47,749 bases of DNA, from contig BFEA01000051.1 of the NCBI GenBank assembly GCA_003427395.1, positions 2,029,661-2,077,409 of the forward strand, given 5' to 3'. Each line of letters begins with the position of its first letter. Positions within the stretch are counted from its first letter, which is position 1. The translations under genes were made by a program, and so were the position numbers. Below are positions 20,097-29,754 of this stretch, piece after piece. Source of the DNA: Chara braunii. Its lineage: Eukaryota; Streptophyta; Charophyceae; Charales; Characeae. The notes beneath the pieces were generated by a model. It saw nothing but the letters and a program-made list of their open reading frames with translations. It did no database searches and had not been told where the DNA came from.

Positions 20097-20672
20097 CTAC
20101 AGCAAGTCCTTAGCAATCCAGTAAAAATAATTTGATGGGTGATATAGAAAATGAACTTTGTATTGTCTGTTTCTCCCTTTTCCACTGTGCTCGACAATTC
20201 TATCAATCTCGTGACCGCCATTGATTGTCCGATGAATCATCGATTCTCGATACGGAAAAGTTTCAGGTGGTACATACAAAAACAACTTTGGCGAATGAAA
20301 GACTGGGTATGTGCGCAGATGAGTAGGCACGTCGATCCTGTAAAAAGGACCGAATAAATCCTCCCCTACCTGGTTCAGTACCTTCCACGAACTGTAATAC
20401 TGAGGAAGAAGCTTTCGTGATACACCTTTCTACTAAGAAAACTCGGACATTTTGACCCAGACATAACTTCCCACTGTGAAGGGTTCAGGATGGCGCTTTT
20501 TGTTAGCGTGCTTAATCATGGCACTGCGTCGCCATTCCATAGCTGCAACAACAACTTTGGGCAAGCGATTAAAATTAGCGTTGTAGCTTGGCTGGCCGGG
20601 TGGCGGGTCAGGAAACAGGTAGGATAGGGGATTGAAGATTTGCCACCCGAGGTGCAGCCGATTAGGTGTCAT
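20097..20672 (-). pseudogene. Integrase C-terminal domain and chromodomain of GYP-2
   Basis: The minus-strand frame starts MTPNRLHLGWQIFNPLSYLF, passes RPFTVGS-type and YVWVKMSEFS segments, is broken by two adjacent TAG codons (about 20430-20435), and continues in the same frame with GPFYRIDVPTHLRTYPVFH. It ends in a chromodomain-like segment, HEIDRIVEHSGKGRNRQYKV then YHPSNYFYW. The chromodomain of chromoviruses reads histone marks and steers integration to heterochromatin. The usual T-W-E-P after the second aromatic is replaced here by Y-W-I-A, so binding may have been weakened before or after the element died. Confidence 0.8.
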
Positions 20673-20866
20673 CCCGGTGGAGGAGTGTACAATCCATGCA
20701 CAATCGACAATTCCTCATCCCAAGAGTTCTGATCCTGCACAATTAGAGCTCGGAGAAGTTGGATCACAGTCTGGTTGATCTCCTCGGCCAGTCCATTGGC
20801 TTCGGGATGTCGACCAGACGTCATCCTGAGTTTGATGTCATAGATCTGGGAGGTGAAGTCCTTTCA
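20673..20866 (-). pseudogene. Integrase core, distal part with DDE glutamate (GYP-2)
   Basis: After the TGA at 20864-20866 the same frame continues as KDFTSQIYDIKLRMTSGRHP then EANGLAEEINQTVIQLLRAL. The Glu of the A-E-E-I-N-Q segment is at the third catalytic position of the DDE triad. About 20690-20720 there is a one-base frame change before the next segment. The TGA sits where W would be expected (S-A-D-W-K-D-F), consistent with TGG to TGA. Confidence 0.72.
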
Positions 20867-21703
20867 ATCTGCACTTATGAACCTAGTGTCCCGGTCACTC
20901 ACAAGAGTCTTTGGGGGCCAACAATGCAGAAGGTACTTATTGTGAAACTCCTCGATCACAAGGTTAGTTGGGGCGTGAGGTGGCAATCGGATTAAATTCA
21001 GAAATTTTGAAAAGCGATCAACGATCACCATTACTTGTGAATATCCGTTCCTGCTCTTCTTTCCCATGTCTATGCAGTTGATGGAAAGAGACTCACCCTG
21101 GCCATCAGGAATAGAAAGAGGATGCAGCAGCCCATAGGGCTTTTGCCAAGACGGCTTGATGCGTTGACAAACTTCACACTCAACCACAAACTTTCGTGTC
21201 ATTTGCATAGGTGTAGCAAAAACAACAGGATTTGAAGCAGATTCGTTTCGACTAGAAGTAGATTTAGTAGAGGTAGAAGTAGTTGCATCAGAAGTAGAAA
21301 CTACATGCAAAGTAGAATCATTATGTACAACAAAAGTAGAAGGCATATGAGTAGGCCTAACAAAGGCCATATACATTTGCTCATCAACTTCGCACTTGCG
21401 CCACCTTTGGCAGAATTTCATTGCATTGAGAAAAGTCACTTGAGACTCGTGCGGCTCATCCAAGAGGACTAGACACTCGATTCCCATGGCATCTTTGACC
21501 ATGAATTGTGAGTCCTTCCACGTGGTTCTTTCACATTGGACCTGCAACCAACCCAAACCAATAAACGCGTCGAAAGGGCACTTATCAAGGACATAGAAGT
21601 TCAACTCATGCATGATTGTGCGGTTTGTGTCAAGGTAGTGCGCACACCTTTGACTGCATGCGTAGATGTGACAACCTCTTGGTTGCCCACTTGGGTCCGA
21701 CAA
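20867..21703 (-). pseudogene. In-frame protease-integrase fusion of GYP-2 (RT and RNase H missing)
   Basis: One open frame of 279 codons. Residues about 30-60 are the C-terminal half of the aspartic protease (NFYVLDKCPFDAFIGLGWLQ). Residues about 85-168 are a Ser/Thr-rich linker. Residues about 172-279 are integrase: the last Cys pair of the zinc finger (VECEVCQRIKPSWQKPYGLL), then the core with VMVIVDRFSKFLNL and TLVSDRDTRF. The first catalytic Asp appears as Asn (LSINCIDMG, about 21077). The second, in S-D-R-D, is kept. The several hundred codons of RT and RNase H normally in between are absent without loss of frame. Confidence 0.85.
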
Positions 21704-22018
21704 GGATTCTGCAAAGTCACTTGCTTCATTCCCAAGCGTGCCTTACGAATGTCGTGCGGTGAGAAGTAGTTGGCGGTCGTGCTACAATCAGTCAGCGCAC
21801 GGATGTAACGGCTGTTAATGTGGAGTTTGAAGAAGATCAACTTCGTTTTCCCTTGCGCGCGTTCTTGCTTCATATAAGCCAGCGCAACAAGAGAGCATGA
21901 AAGTCAATTTCTTCCGACTCCACCCAAGGCTCCTTGTAGAGGATGTGCAATTTCTCAGCCTTGGAATGAGCATCAGATGGGGTCTCAAAAGATGTTTGTT
22001 GAGTAGGACAGGGTTGCA
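21704..22018 (-). pseudogene. Gag-pol junction and protease active-site half of GYP-2
   Basis: Minus-strand frames read ETPSDAHSKAEKLHILYKEP and EEIDFHALLL (about 21880-21985), then FFKLHINSRYIRALTDCSTT (about 21780-21840). The last is the retropepsin active site: a family form would be D-S-G or D-C-G, and here the Gly is Ser. A stop and frame change lie between the two parts. The rest of the protease continues in the fusion ORF to the left. Confidence 0.7.
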
Positions 22019-22427
22019 TCCCTGCCAACCACCGACCCCTACCGCCGACCGTATTGCAGCTGACCAGTTGGGCCAACTAGTCGACGGTCTGCCGACCAGT
22101 AAAAAAAAAAAAAAAAACGTCCACTGATTTTTTTCAAATCTGAGTTGGGGGCTGTACTGCGCTTGCTGAGTACAGCCCAAATCCGCTGTGAAACTCTTGG
22201 GGATGGGGGGGGATATGGGGGGGTTGGGGTTGGAGTATAGGGGGGTATAGGGGTGGTATAGGGGGTATTGGGGGGGCCCAGGGGGTAATGAGGGTGTTGG
22301 GGGTGGTTTGGGGGCAGTTTGGGCGGGTGTATAGGGGTATTGGGGGATGCTATGGGGGTGTTGGATGTGTTATTGGGGGTTGGCGGGTCGACAACCGACC
22401 AGTCAAGGGACGCCGACCGTCGGCGGG
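22019..22427. mobile_element. 409-bp G-rich non-coding element inserted in gag of GYP-2
   Basis: It is flanked by TGCA at 22015-22018 and 22428-22431. Removing the insert plus one TGCA restores an open Gag frame (D-P-T-P-L-L then Q-P-C-P-T-Q-Q-T), which fixes the borders. The ends (TCCCTGCCAACCACCGACC and, inverted, CCCGCCGACGGTCGGCG) are imperfect terminal inverted repeats. Inside are an A-run, a head block (GCGCTTGCTGAG, AAATCCGC) shared with 26031-26130, and about 200 bases of GGGG-rich sequence. There is no ORF. It resembles a MITE-like DNA element, but the family is unknown to me. Confidence 0.72.
22200..22385 (+). repeat. G-tract array, potential G-quadruplexes
   Basis: The plus strand has more than fifteen runs of four or more G separated by short TAT/TT/A-containing spacers (for example GGGGGGTATAGGGGTGG). 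Many overlapping four-run windows meet the usual G-quadruplex pattern. It is the core of the element inserted in the GYP-2 gag. Confidence 0.88.
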
Positions 22428-23680
22428 TGCAACAATGGAGTAGGATCAGAATCCGGTGAAGGATCTGCACTTACATGTTCAACCTCTCCGTCTGTAGAGT
22501 GTGTTGATGATGTCTCTACCCCCTTTGTTGGTTTCCCTGCTGCAATCTGAAACATTTTTGGACTGAGTGTCCCGGTTTGGTGCAATGCAAGCAAACCCCT
22601 TTCTTCACCTTCTGTTTCCACTCATGTTCACTGGTCCGGAGATATACCCATAGCTTTATGGCAAGATCCTCCGGTTTGGGTGGAATTTTTACTCCCTTGG
22701 GAAGGAGAATGGTGTTCGTGTTGTTCTTCACTGCGTTTTTCGGTCCCTTACTTTTGAAGGCAGTTTTCTTAAAGGCATTCATGGATTCATCATCATCTAC
22801 ATAGTCGGACTCATGGGCTGGCGAAGGGCAAGATGCCTCGCAGGCTTGCTCTTGATCGTCACCAAGAGAAGGGTCCTCTGCGAAGGTCTCCTCGTCAACC
22901 TCAAGTTGATCGTGCGTTGCAAAACGGTTGTTGCCTGAAAATCATTTGCGGCTGGTGGTCTTTTTGCCACCCGATCCACCCGGGAGGTCTTGTGTCTCCA
23001 ACTTGACTAAATCCCGCATGAGGGAAAGCCAATGTGCATATGCTATGACTCTGAGCCCCAGGTGATGTGTTACAAGAGAGGGAACCGTACCTTTAATCAC
23101 ATCCAAGCAAGACTGCGCAGTCATCTCCAGATCAAGAGTAGCAAAGAGTTTACTAGCGTACTGCTGCAGACTATGCATGGTGCCAGTCCACTTGTTGTGC
23201 TTGAGCTTGTCAAGCTTAAGTCTAGCTTTGGCCGCAACATGCGGATCAGCATATTGCTTGATCAAGAGATCCTCGAGTGTGGCTATAGGCGTGGTCTTCA
23301 ACCATTTGTTCATGTCTATTCTTTTACAGCCTGAATGTACAACTTGGACTTCTAAGAAGTCTCTTACGGTGGGTTCCACATTGGTCCCTTGGACCGACGA
23401 CTGAGTAACCGGGGTTGTCCCCAGTGCATCAAAGTAGTATCGCATAGAGTTGATCCAAGACTCAATGTCGTCTTTTTCGTCATACTTAGACGAAATCTGT
23501 GTCGCCTTCCTGTCCACGTAAGGAAAGTTGCAACTAGGATCAGTGATTGCTGGGTCCAAATTCGGGGCTGCAACAGTTCTTGAATGCCTTGCACTGCCAC
23601 TTGCCACTACAGCAGCAGCAGCATCAACAGTGGGGTATGGACCTGCTGCAGGTCCGGATAGGCTATTGACCACACTCAAA
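22428..23680 (-). pseudogene. Gag of GYP-2: capsid, acidic linker and CCHC zinc knuckle
   Basis: The minus-strand frame from about 23680 runs through an Ala/Pro-rich part, then KYDEKDDIESWINSMRYYFD and LKLDKLKHNKWTGTMHSLQ, the typical Gag capsid core. A TGA at 22942-22944 interrupts one continuous frame after KKTTSRK, again where W is plausible. The frame goes on through an acidic linker to the zinc knuckle GVCLHCTKPGHSVQKCFRLQ (C-x2-C-x4-H-x4-C) near 22555-22620. Its downstream end is split by the G-rich insert. Confidence 0.83.
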
Positions 23681-24307
23681 GAAGAAGAAGAAGAAGAAGA
23701 AAAAAGATATAGTTTGAGGGGCAAGAACGGACTGACACGCAGCACTAGAAGCAGGGTAAGCAGACGGAAGGACACTTTGGGCTGGCTGCATGTTAGTAAA
23801 ACGTTGCAGCTGGTCACGGTGCAGCTGCGCGATCAGGGCTATATCCTTGCGGAACTTCTTGAGTTCATCAAACAACTTTGCGAGTTGGCCAGTATGGTCT
23901 TCAACAGCCCGGACGTCTATTAAGGCCTCGAGAAGTGAGACTGTCTTCTCCTCCACCTCATCATCAGTTAAGGCGGGCATGGTACTGAAGACGACTTTAC
24001 GTGTCTTTACTTTGTCTCCCTTCTCCTTCTCCTTCTCTTCCTCCTCCCTCTTCAACGCTTTTTCGTAAAATAACTGGTACTGTGTTTTTTCTGCCTCAGG
24101 GGCAGCGTCCATTTGCATCTTCCATTCTGCTGCAGATACCATGATGGAGGACGAGGGTGTCAATAAGTCTCTCAAGAGAGGTTCGTACTTCCCCACAGTT
24201 CTGGGATGAACACTCCTTTTCCCTCTCCCCACCCCCTCAAGAGCAACACTCAAAAGCTTCTCTCTTCTCTCTCTCTCTCTCGTTTGCGATCGTGTAGACG
24301 CAGGCAT
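23663..24307 (-). pseudogene. N-terminal Gag segment of GYP-2
   Basis: The frame starts with ATG at 24305-24307 (MPASTRSQTRERERREKLL). It is helical and charged, with an E/K-rich stretch and a leucine-rich helix (TVSLLEALIDVRAVEDHTGQ). It runs into a (CTT)n microsatellite at about 23681-23704 that encodes a Phe run, after which the rest of Gag continues in another frame. Slippage in the microsatellite is the likely cause of the frameshift. This ATG is the first in-frame start after the leader and is a plausible natural start. Confidence 0.7.
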
Positions 24308-25582
24308 TTAACGAACCCAATGAAAGAAACGACTTGAAAGCAATTAGAAGAAAAGGTAGAACTCCTAGCCATAGCAGCAATTCGTTTGGACTGGAGAGCA
24401 GTCAAAACAATCAAAAAAATAAAGATCAGAGAGATCTGATTCCGCTACACAGTCTGGTTCGACTACGTATGAGGTCCTCTCAAGCCTAGATGGACTCAGC
24501 TCCGTGAAGACACAACAAATCGAATTCAAAGTGTACTACGCAATGCAAGAGATAATTGAGTGGTGTCCAAGGTGTGGGTCAAGCGGCGGATCGTGCGGTG
24601 AAGTCCGTTAAAACGTCTCAGCGAGTGTTATGGTCCGAAAGAATGAACTCTGAGTCCCAATCAGATAGAGCAATGTAACTGACGTCAACAGATTTGGACC
24701 TGAGGGGCCCTTCTTGTTTGAGCCTGGTCCCACTGAGTCCCAAATGGTCCCAGTGGAGTCAGAACCGGGTCCCAACCAACAAGAGTTCCACAAAGACCTA
24801 CTCTCTGCCTCTACCGGATTGAAAAACGAATCTTAACCCCAGAAAGAACCTACAAAGTACAACCGTTCAGAATGAAATAAACAAAGCACTGTAGAAAGAT
24901 ATAGCATGGCACACAAGATACTCCAGTGAGCAAGTAGTTCACACACCTCACGCAAGATCAAGACTATGGAGGATGGAAGACGAACCCAGAATACCCCAAC
25001 AGGTAGTCAATTCCATGCACACACACATGGACACCCTGGCGGCACGACACTCACCTGGGTGGTCGGGCTCGTGAGATGAAAAGAAACTCACCCCGCTCTC
25101 ACTTAGTCCTCCTTACCCAGTTAGCATCCTCTACACTAGTGTCCTATCATCTAGGAGGGTCAACATCTACCCCAAAGTACAACGCTGGATCCCCCATTGA
25201 TGTTGAAGATCAAAGTAGCAACTTGCAGTCCATAGGTGGGGATATGGCTGCCACCCTCAAAGCTCCCCTAACTTGAGGGGAGCCCTAAAGTCACTCCTCG
25301 TCTTCCTTGAAGTCCAGATTACAGTTGTAGGTGCCCTTCACTGTCGCCTCTCTCCAATTGCATCACGAAGTCCCACCTTGTGTCTCGCCACCACAAACAT
25401 GCACTCAAGCAACCTGGTCGGGTCTAATGTCGACCCTACACGGCCCTGCCAGGTGGGAGCAACTTCCCTTTACCACGCTGCCCCACTTAACCCTAACTTC
25501 CTTCCCTAACCCTAAGTGGTTGGCCCTTACCACTTAGGTTAGGGTTATGGCGGCAAAGTCAACTCTCGCCAGCAAGTAGAAT
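24308..25582 (-). other. Untranslated leader of GYP-2
   Basis: About 1.27 kb lies between primer binding site and gag start, with no recognised domain. A telomere-like foldback at about 25504-25547 (CCCTAACCCTAAGTGGT against ACCACTTAGGTTAGGGTT) stands out. In LTR retrotransposons this region would hold packaging and dimerisation signals, but none can be identified from sequence alone. Confidence 0.55.
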
Positions 25583-25596
25583 CCACTATGATACCA
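25583..25596 (-). promoter_or_regulatory. Primer binding site of GYP-2
   Basis: On the minus strand it reads TGGTATCATAGTGG, one T after the LTR terminus (…GTAACA). The first nine bases equal the complement of the 3' end of plant initiator tRNA-Met (TGGTATCAGAGC). This site fixes the direction of the element. Confidence 0.82.
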
Positions 25597-25597
25597 A

Positions 25598-25958
25598 TGT
25601 TACGATCCTGGCCAATTTCGAAGTGTACATTCATCAGAAAGTACAATGACGTCCAATTTCAAAAAGAAATAAATGAACTTGAGAGGAGAGAGAGGGAACG
25701 AAGAAGAAGAAGAAGAAGAAGATGACGTACTCCATCATAGGCCAATGACAATGCTCTTCTCCTTCGCCAACCAATCTCTTCCTCCTTATCTCCTCCCCTT
25801 TTATTCAAACAAGAAATAACAATCATAATGTTGAATGGCTGAACCAGAATCAATGTCTCAATCCCTCTTCTACTGTAGGCACAACGTGAGGTCCACCATA
25901 GCCATGGCCACCCTTCTCCTTCCTCTTCATGTAGGCCGAGGCTATGGCGAACTACTGG
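25598..25958 (-). repeat. Truncated 5' LTR of GYP-2
   Basis: It aligns with 18549-18921, including CGATCCTGGCCAATTTCGAA, CCACCATAGCCATGGCCACC and GGCTATGGCGAACTACTG. The match stops at 25958, where the GC-rich element starts. About 1 kb present in the other LTR is missing, including what would be the promoter part, so this copy could not start its own transcript. Confidence 0.85.
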
Positions 25959-26289
25959 GTTAGGCCGACGCCCGGTCCAGACGGACCGGGCCAGACGGAC
26001 GGGGGGGGGGTCCGTTCGGCAAAACGAGACGATCAAAAAAACGTCCCATGAATTTTTTTATTTTTTTTTGAAAATGGGGTTGGAGTGCGCTCGCTGAGAG
26101 GAGCCCGAATCCGCAGAGAAACTTGTGAAAGACATCTGTGTTGGGGGTGGGGTGGGGGGGTAGTGGAGGTGCTTGCAACTTTTCCTTTTCCTCTGTCTGC
26201 TGCCGTTTTGCCTCTCCTCCTTCCAGACCTGCCACTCCCCCCACCGACGCCACTGCCACCGCCCGCCATACTGTCTTGGAAGTAGAGGA

Positions 26290-26420
26290 TGCAAGGACCA
26301 ACAGCGAGGGGAAAAAGAAAGTACAAATATTGGAAGAAGAAGGAGAAGAAGAAGAGGAAGAATTAGAAGGAGGAGGAGGAGGAGGAGGAGGAGGAGGAGA
26401 AGAAGAAGAAGAAGAAGAAG

Positions 26421-26451
<31 letters not shown>

Positions 26452-27252
26452 CTGTGCGGTTGTGAATGNAAGAAGAAGAAGAAGAAGAAGAAGAAGTCTG
26501 TGCGGTTGTGAATGGGGCTGCTGTCTGCCCGCTTACGTCCTTTTTTAGGGGCAGGAAAAAAAAAAACGAACGGGCAACAGCGGGCAGTAGGATATGGAAG
26601 GCGGTACAACATGGCTGGCGGATGTGCGAGATGGTGGGCGGTAAGATATGGAGGAGGAAAAAGACGAGGGAAGAAGAAAAAAAAAGGAGGAGGAGGAGGA
26701 GGGAAGAAGAAGACGAAAGGAGGAGGAGGGAGAAGAAGAGGAGGGAAGGAGAAGGAGAGGAGGAAAAGAATAAAGATGGAGACTTGAAAAACGAAACAGA
26801 CGAAAGGAGCAGGAGGAGGAGTAGAGAAGGACAAGGAGGAGGAAGCGTAGGAAGAGGAGGAGGAAGAAGAGAAAGATCAAGAAAGGAGGAAGAAGAAGAT
26901 GATGAAAAGAGGAGGAGGAGGAGGAGAGAAAAAAAAGGAGTACAAGACGAAAGGAGGAGGTGGAGGAGAGAAGAAAAAGAAGACGAGAGTATGAGGATAG
27001 AAGAAGAAGATGAAAGTAGGTGGAGGAGGAGGAGAGAAGAAGAAGACAAGACGAGGAGTAGAGAAGAAAAAGTAGATGAGAGGAGGAGGAGGAGAAGGAG
27101 AACACGAAAGAGGAGGAGGAGGAGGAGAAGGAGAACACGAAAGTGGAGGAGGAGAAGGAGAGAAGAAGAAGACGGGGGGAGGAGGAGGAGGAGGAGGAGG
27201 ACCTGCCAGATTCGAATGGTGATGACAAAAAAAAGGAGGAAAGAAAAAGGAT

Positions 27253-27329
<77 letters not shown>

Positions 27330-27836
27330 GAGGAATCCCGCCCGTCAGCTCGTCAACTGGCCGTGCAGCTCGCCTATCCCGGCACGTGCCAGCTGTGAGC
27401 ATCGTGTTGCCAACACCACGTGGCACTTTGCATACTAGAAGAAACACATGAAATAGGTAGGAGGAGGAGGAGGAGAAAGGAGGAGTAGAGAAGAAGATGA
27501 AAGGAGGAGGAGAGAAGGAGACGAAAGGAGGAGGAGAAGGAGGAGGAGGAGGAGGAGGAGAAGACGAAAGGAGGAGTTGGAGGAGAGAAGAAGACAAATA
27601 GAGGAGGAGGAGGAGGAGGAAGAGGAGGAGAGGGAGAACACGAAAGCGGAGGAGGAGGGGGAGAGAAGAAGAAGATGAGAGGAAGAGGAGGAGGAGGAGG
27701 AGGAGGAGGAGGAGAAGAGAAGGAGGACAAGACGAAAGGAGGAGGAGGAGAGAAGAAAAAGAAGAGGGCAGGAGGAGGTTAGGACCTGTTGGATGTCGAT
27801 GGCGATGACGAAAAGAAAAAAGAAAAAAAAGAGGAT

Positions 27837-27909
<73 letters not shown>
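26290..27909 (+). repeat. Purine-rich low-complexity tract: (GAA)n, (GGA)n and (GA)n
   Basis: Almost all bases on the plus strand are A or G apart from a few islands (26500-26640 and 27330-27450). (GAA)n lies about 26395-26450, mixed GGA/GAA 26680-27200, (GA)n 27255-27327 and again from 27839 to the gap. Such strand-asymmetric tracts can form triplex DNA and are hard to sequence, which fits the neighbouring gap. Confidence 0.95.
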
Positions 27910-28219
27910 NNNNNNNNNNNNNNNNNNNNNNNNNNNNNNNNNNNNNNNNNNNNNNNNNNNNNNNNNNNNNNNNNNNNNNNNNNNNNNNNNNNNNNNNNNN
28001 NNNNNNNNNNNNNNNNNNNNNNNNNNNNNNNNNNNNNNNNNNNNNNNNNNNNNNNNNNNNNNNNNNNNNNNNNNNNNNNNNNNNNNNNNNNNNNNNNNNN
28101 NNNNNNNNNNNNNNNNNNNNNNNNNNNNNNNNNNNNNNNNNNNNNNNNNNNNNNNNNNNNNNNNNNNNNNNNNNNNNNNNNNNNNNNNNNNNNNNNNNNN
28201 NNNNNNNNNNNNNNNNNNN
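27910..28219. other. Assembly gap of 310 N
   Basis: This is undetermined sequence directly after a (GA)n run. The true length is unknown, and genes or element borders could be hidden here. Confidence 1.
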
Positions 28220-28322
28220 CCGCCCGGCGCCAAACTGGGGGACCCAACCGGCCGGGCCGCCCGGGACCCCTGCCAGACGAAGGTTGGGCCGCCGGGCAGC
28301 CCGGATTTTAACACAGCTGTAA

Positions 28323-28666
28323 TTAGAATTTTTCTCTTTCCCCAGGATCGTTGGAACCGTCTACACATAGGATACTAACTATTTCCAACTCCAGCATCAC
28401 AAGGATATAGACCCATCTGCCCTCTTGCTGGTCTGCTTCCCAGTTAACGACTTCGATTTTGGAATCATGGGGGACCCATATCGCCACTCCTTCACTGTCT
28501 GGCTTCGGGGTGTGTGCTCTGTAGGTTGTGTGTGGCCAGATCTCCTTGTGGACGTGGTTGTGTTGGACCGTAATCATCAAGTGTGTTTCTTGTACGCATA
28601 TGACATCTGGCCAATCTTTACCATCCACTCCCTTGATCTACTCGTATATAGCCTGCCTTTTGTTTT
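28323..28666 (-). pseudogene. LINE endonuclease domain, second part (LINE-2)
   Basis: The minus-strand frame has IKGVDGKDWPDVICVQETHL and later SEGVAIWVPHDSKI and GRWVYILVML. This is the apurinic-endonuclease-like domain at the N-terminus of LINE ORF2; the Glu of V-Q-E-T-H is the metal-binding residue. A TAG interrupts it near 28640. The right end continues across a solo LTR into 29556, and at the left end the coding sequence stops at the GC-ended element. In a live LINE this domain nicks the target DNA. Confidence 0.83.
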
Positions 28667-29551
28667 TAAATTCAAACTCGTCTTCTTGTCACTTTGTCAT
28701 GCCTGCAAACAGCGGTACAGCAACTGGCGACATGCGCCCACACAGTACTCAAGATATCGTAACCGGATATGAGTTCTCTTCAACTGGCTATGGCGACTGG
28801 GCGCCCACACAACTCACTGTTCGCACTCTGGATCACCCTGGATGTCCCACACGCAACACTCCGTATCATACACAACACACACACATACTATGCTACAGCT
28901 ATGGCAGCGCTAGCTGCCTCTACCCTATCGCTACACTACACTTCTCTGCCCACTTCGTCTTCGGGCGCACTGCAGGCCGCCTCGCACAAGCTGCTAAGGC
29001 AGCGCTTCCGCCTGGCATCCGCAGGAATGAATGACTGAATGGACGCAGCCTCTTGATTTATACTTCTGTGCTGCATTGGTCTGCCCTGTGTCCCTGGCCC
29101 ATGGTGCACACAGTTCCCCCCGTGGTACTTGCTGGACCGGACTGGTACTTTCTAGACTCTCCCTTGACTGTATGACGACGACCCTACGACGCAGTGCAAT
29201 TGCACCGGGGTCCTACTATTTGACCTTGCCACTCGTCCTCATCTCCAACATGGGCTTGCTTTAGTCACACCACTTGCCCACTTGCCTGCACCACTTGACC
29301 ACTTGCCTGCACCACTTGACCACTTGCCAACCTTCTAGAAGGACTGCAGCTAGCCTTCTAGTCTATAGGTCTACGGAACGAATCCTGGCTACCTATAGAC
29401 CTACGACAGACCTACCTACCACTGGCGGTTCTACAGGTCGCAGGTTCAACTCTTCGAGTTGACGCAGGTATTGTACACAGGTAAGTTGGGGAACTAGGGA
29501 TCGAGCCCTGGGATCTAACTCAGCTACCACGAATTGGTGAATACCGTTTCA
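28667..29551. mobile_element. Solo LTR, family A/B, copy B, inserted in the LINE endonuclease
   Basis: It aligns with 15714-16643 over its whole length and ends GAATACCGTTTCA. It is flanked by TTTT at 28663-28666 and 29552-29555. Removing the LTR and one TTTT joins the LINE codons in frame (S-A-R-Q-N then K-R-Q-A-I-Y-E), which confirms the borders. The first bases (TAAATTCAAACTCG) have diverged from the TGCAATCAGACTCG of copy A. Confidence 0.8.
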
Positions 29552-29555
29552 TTTT

Positions 29556-29745
29556 GCCTGGCAGAGGCTAAACCATTGACATTTAGGGATCTGAGATCTG
29601 GATCTGCATTCCTTTTAAGCAGCTTCCAGTCCTTGTCTTTCTTATAAATTAAATCTATTAAATTAAATTCCTCCATTTCGTTTATTTCTTTCTGTTCTGC
29701 CTCTACCAAACTGGCCTGCTTTCATGTGCATAAGGAGGATGGATG
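29556..29745 (-). pseudogene. Start of LINE ORF2 / endonuclease domain (LINE-2)
   Basis: The minus-strand frame contains EINEMEEFNLIDLIYKKDKD and then LRSLNVNGLASARQN, the opening strand of an AP-endonuclease-like domain (S-L-N-V-N-G-L). It probably begins ORF2 shortly after the end of the preceding ORF at 29755. The domain continues after the inserted solo LTR. Confidence 0.78.
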
Positions 29746-29754
29746 ATGAGTATG

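Larger units (their letters stand above)
18549..25958 (-). mobile_element. Chromodomain Ty3/gypsy retrotransposon GYP-2 (minus strand), deleted for RT/RNase H
   Basis: Reading leftward: truncated 5' LTR (25598-25958), primer binding site, about 1.3 kb leader, gag (24307 down to about 22430), protease, integrase, chromodomain, polypurine tract and full 3' LTR (18549-19908). The two LTRs share their U5-side 360 bases with roughly twenty substitutions by eye, so the insertion is old. No RT or RNase H motif occurs between protease and integrase, so this copy was non-autonomous. A G-rich element is inserted at 22019-22427. Confidence 0.9.
25959..28322. mobile_element. GC-ended element with head block and giant purine-rich core, including an assembly gap
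   Basis: It begins GGTTAGGCCGACGCCCGG at the break in the GYP-2 LTR and ends near CCGCCGGGCAGCCCGG where LINE coding sequence starts. Bases 26031-26130 match the head of the 409-bp element at 22.1 kb (AAAAACGTCC, GCGCTCGCTGAG, GAATCCGC, GAAACTTG). Then follow about 1.6 kb of GAA, GGA and GA repeats on the plus strand and an N gap. Long open frames in the repeats are meaningless for coding. Whether the two ends belong to one element is inference. Confidence 0.5.

Noticed and set aside
26545-28368. 607-codon open frame on the minus strand, Ser/Leu/Phe-rich
   Set aside because: It is read through CTT/TCC/CT repeats and 310 N; the composition is dictated by the microsatellites.
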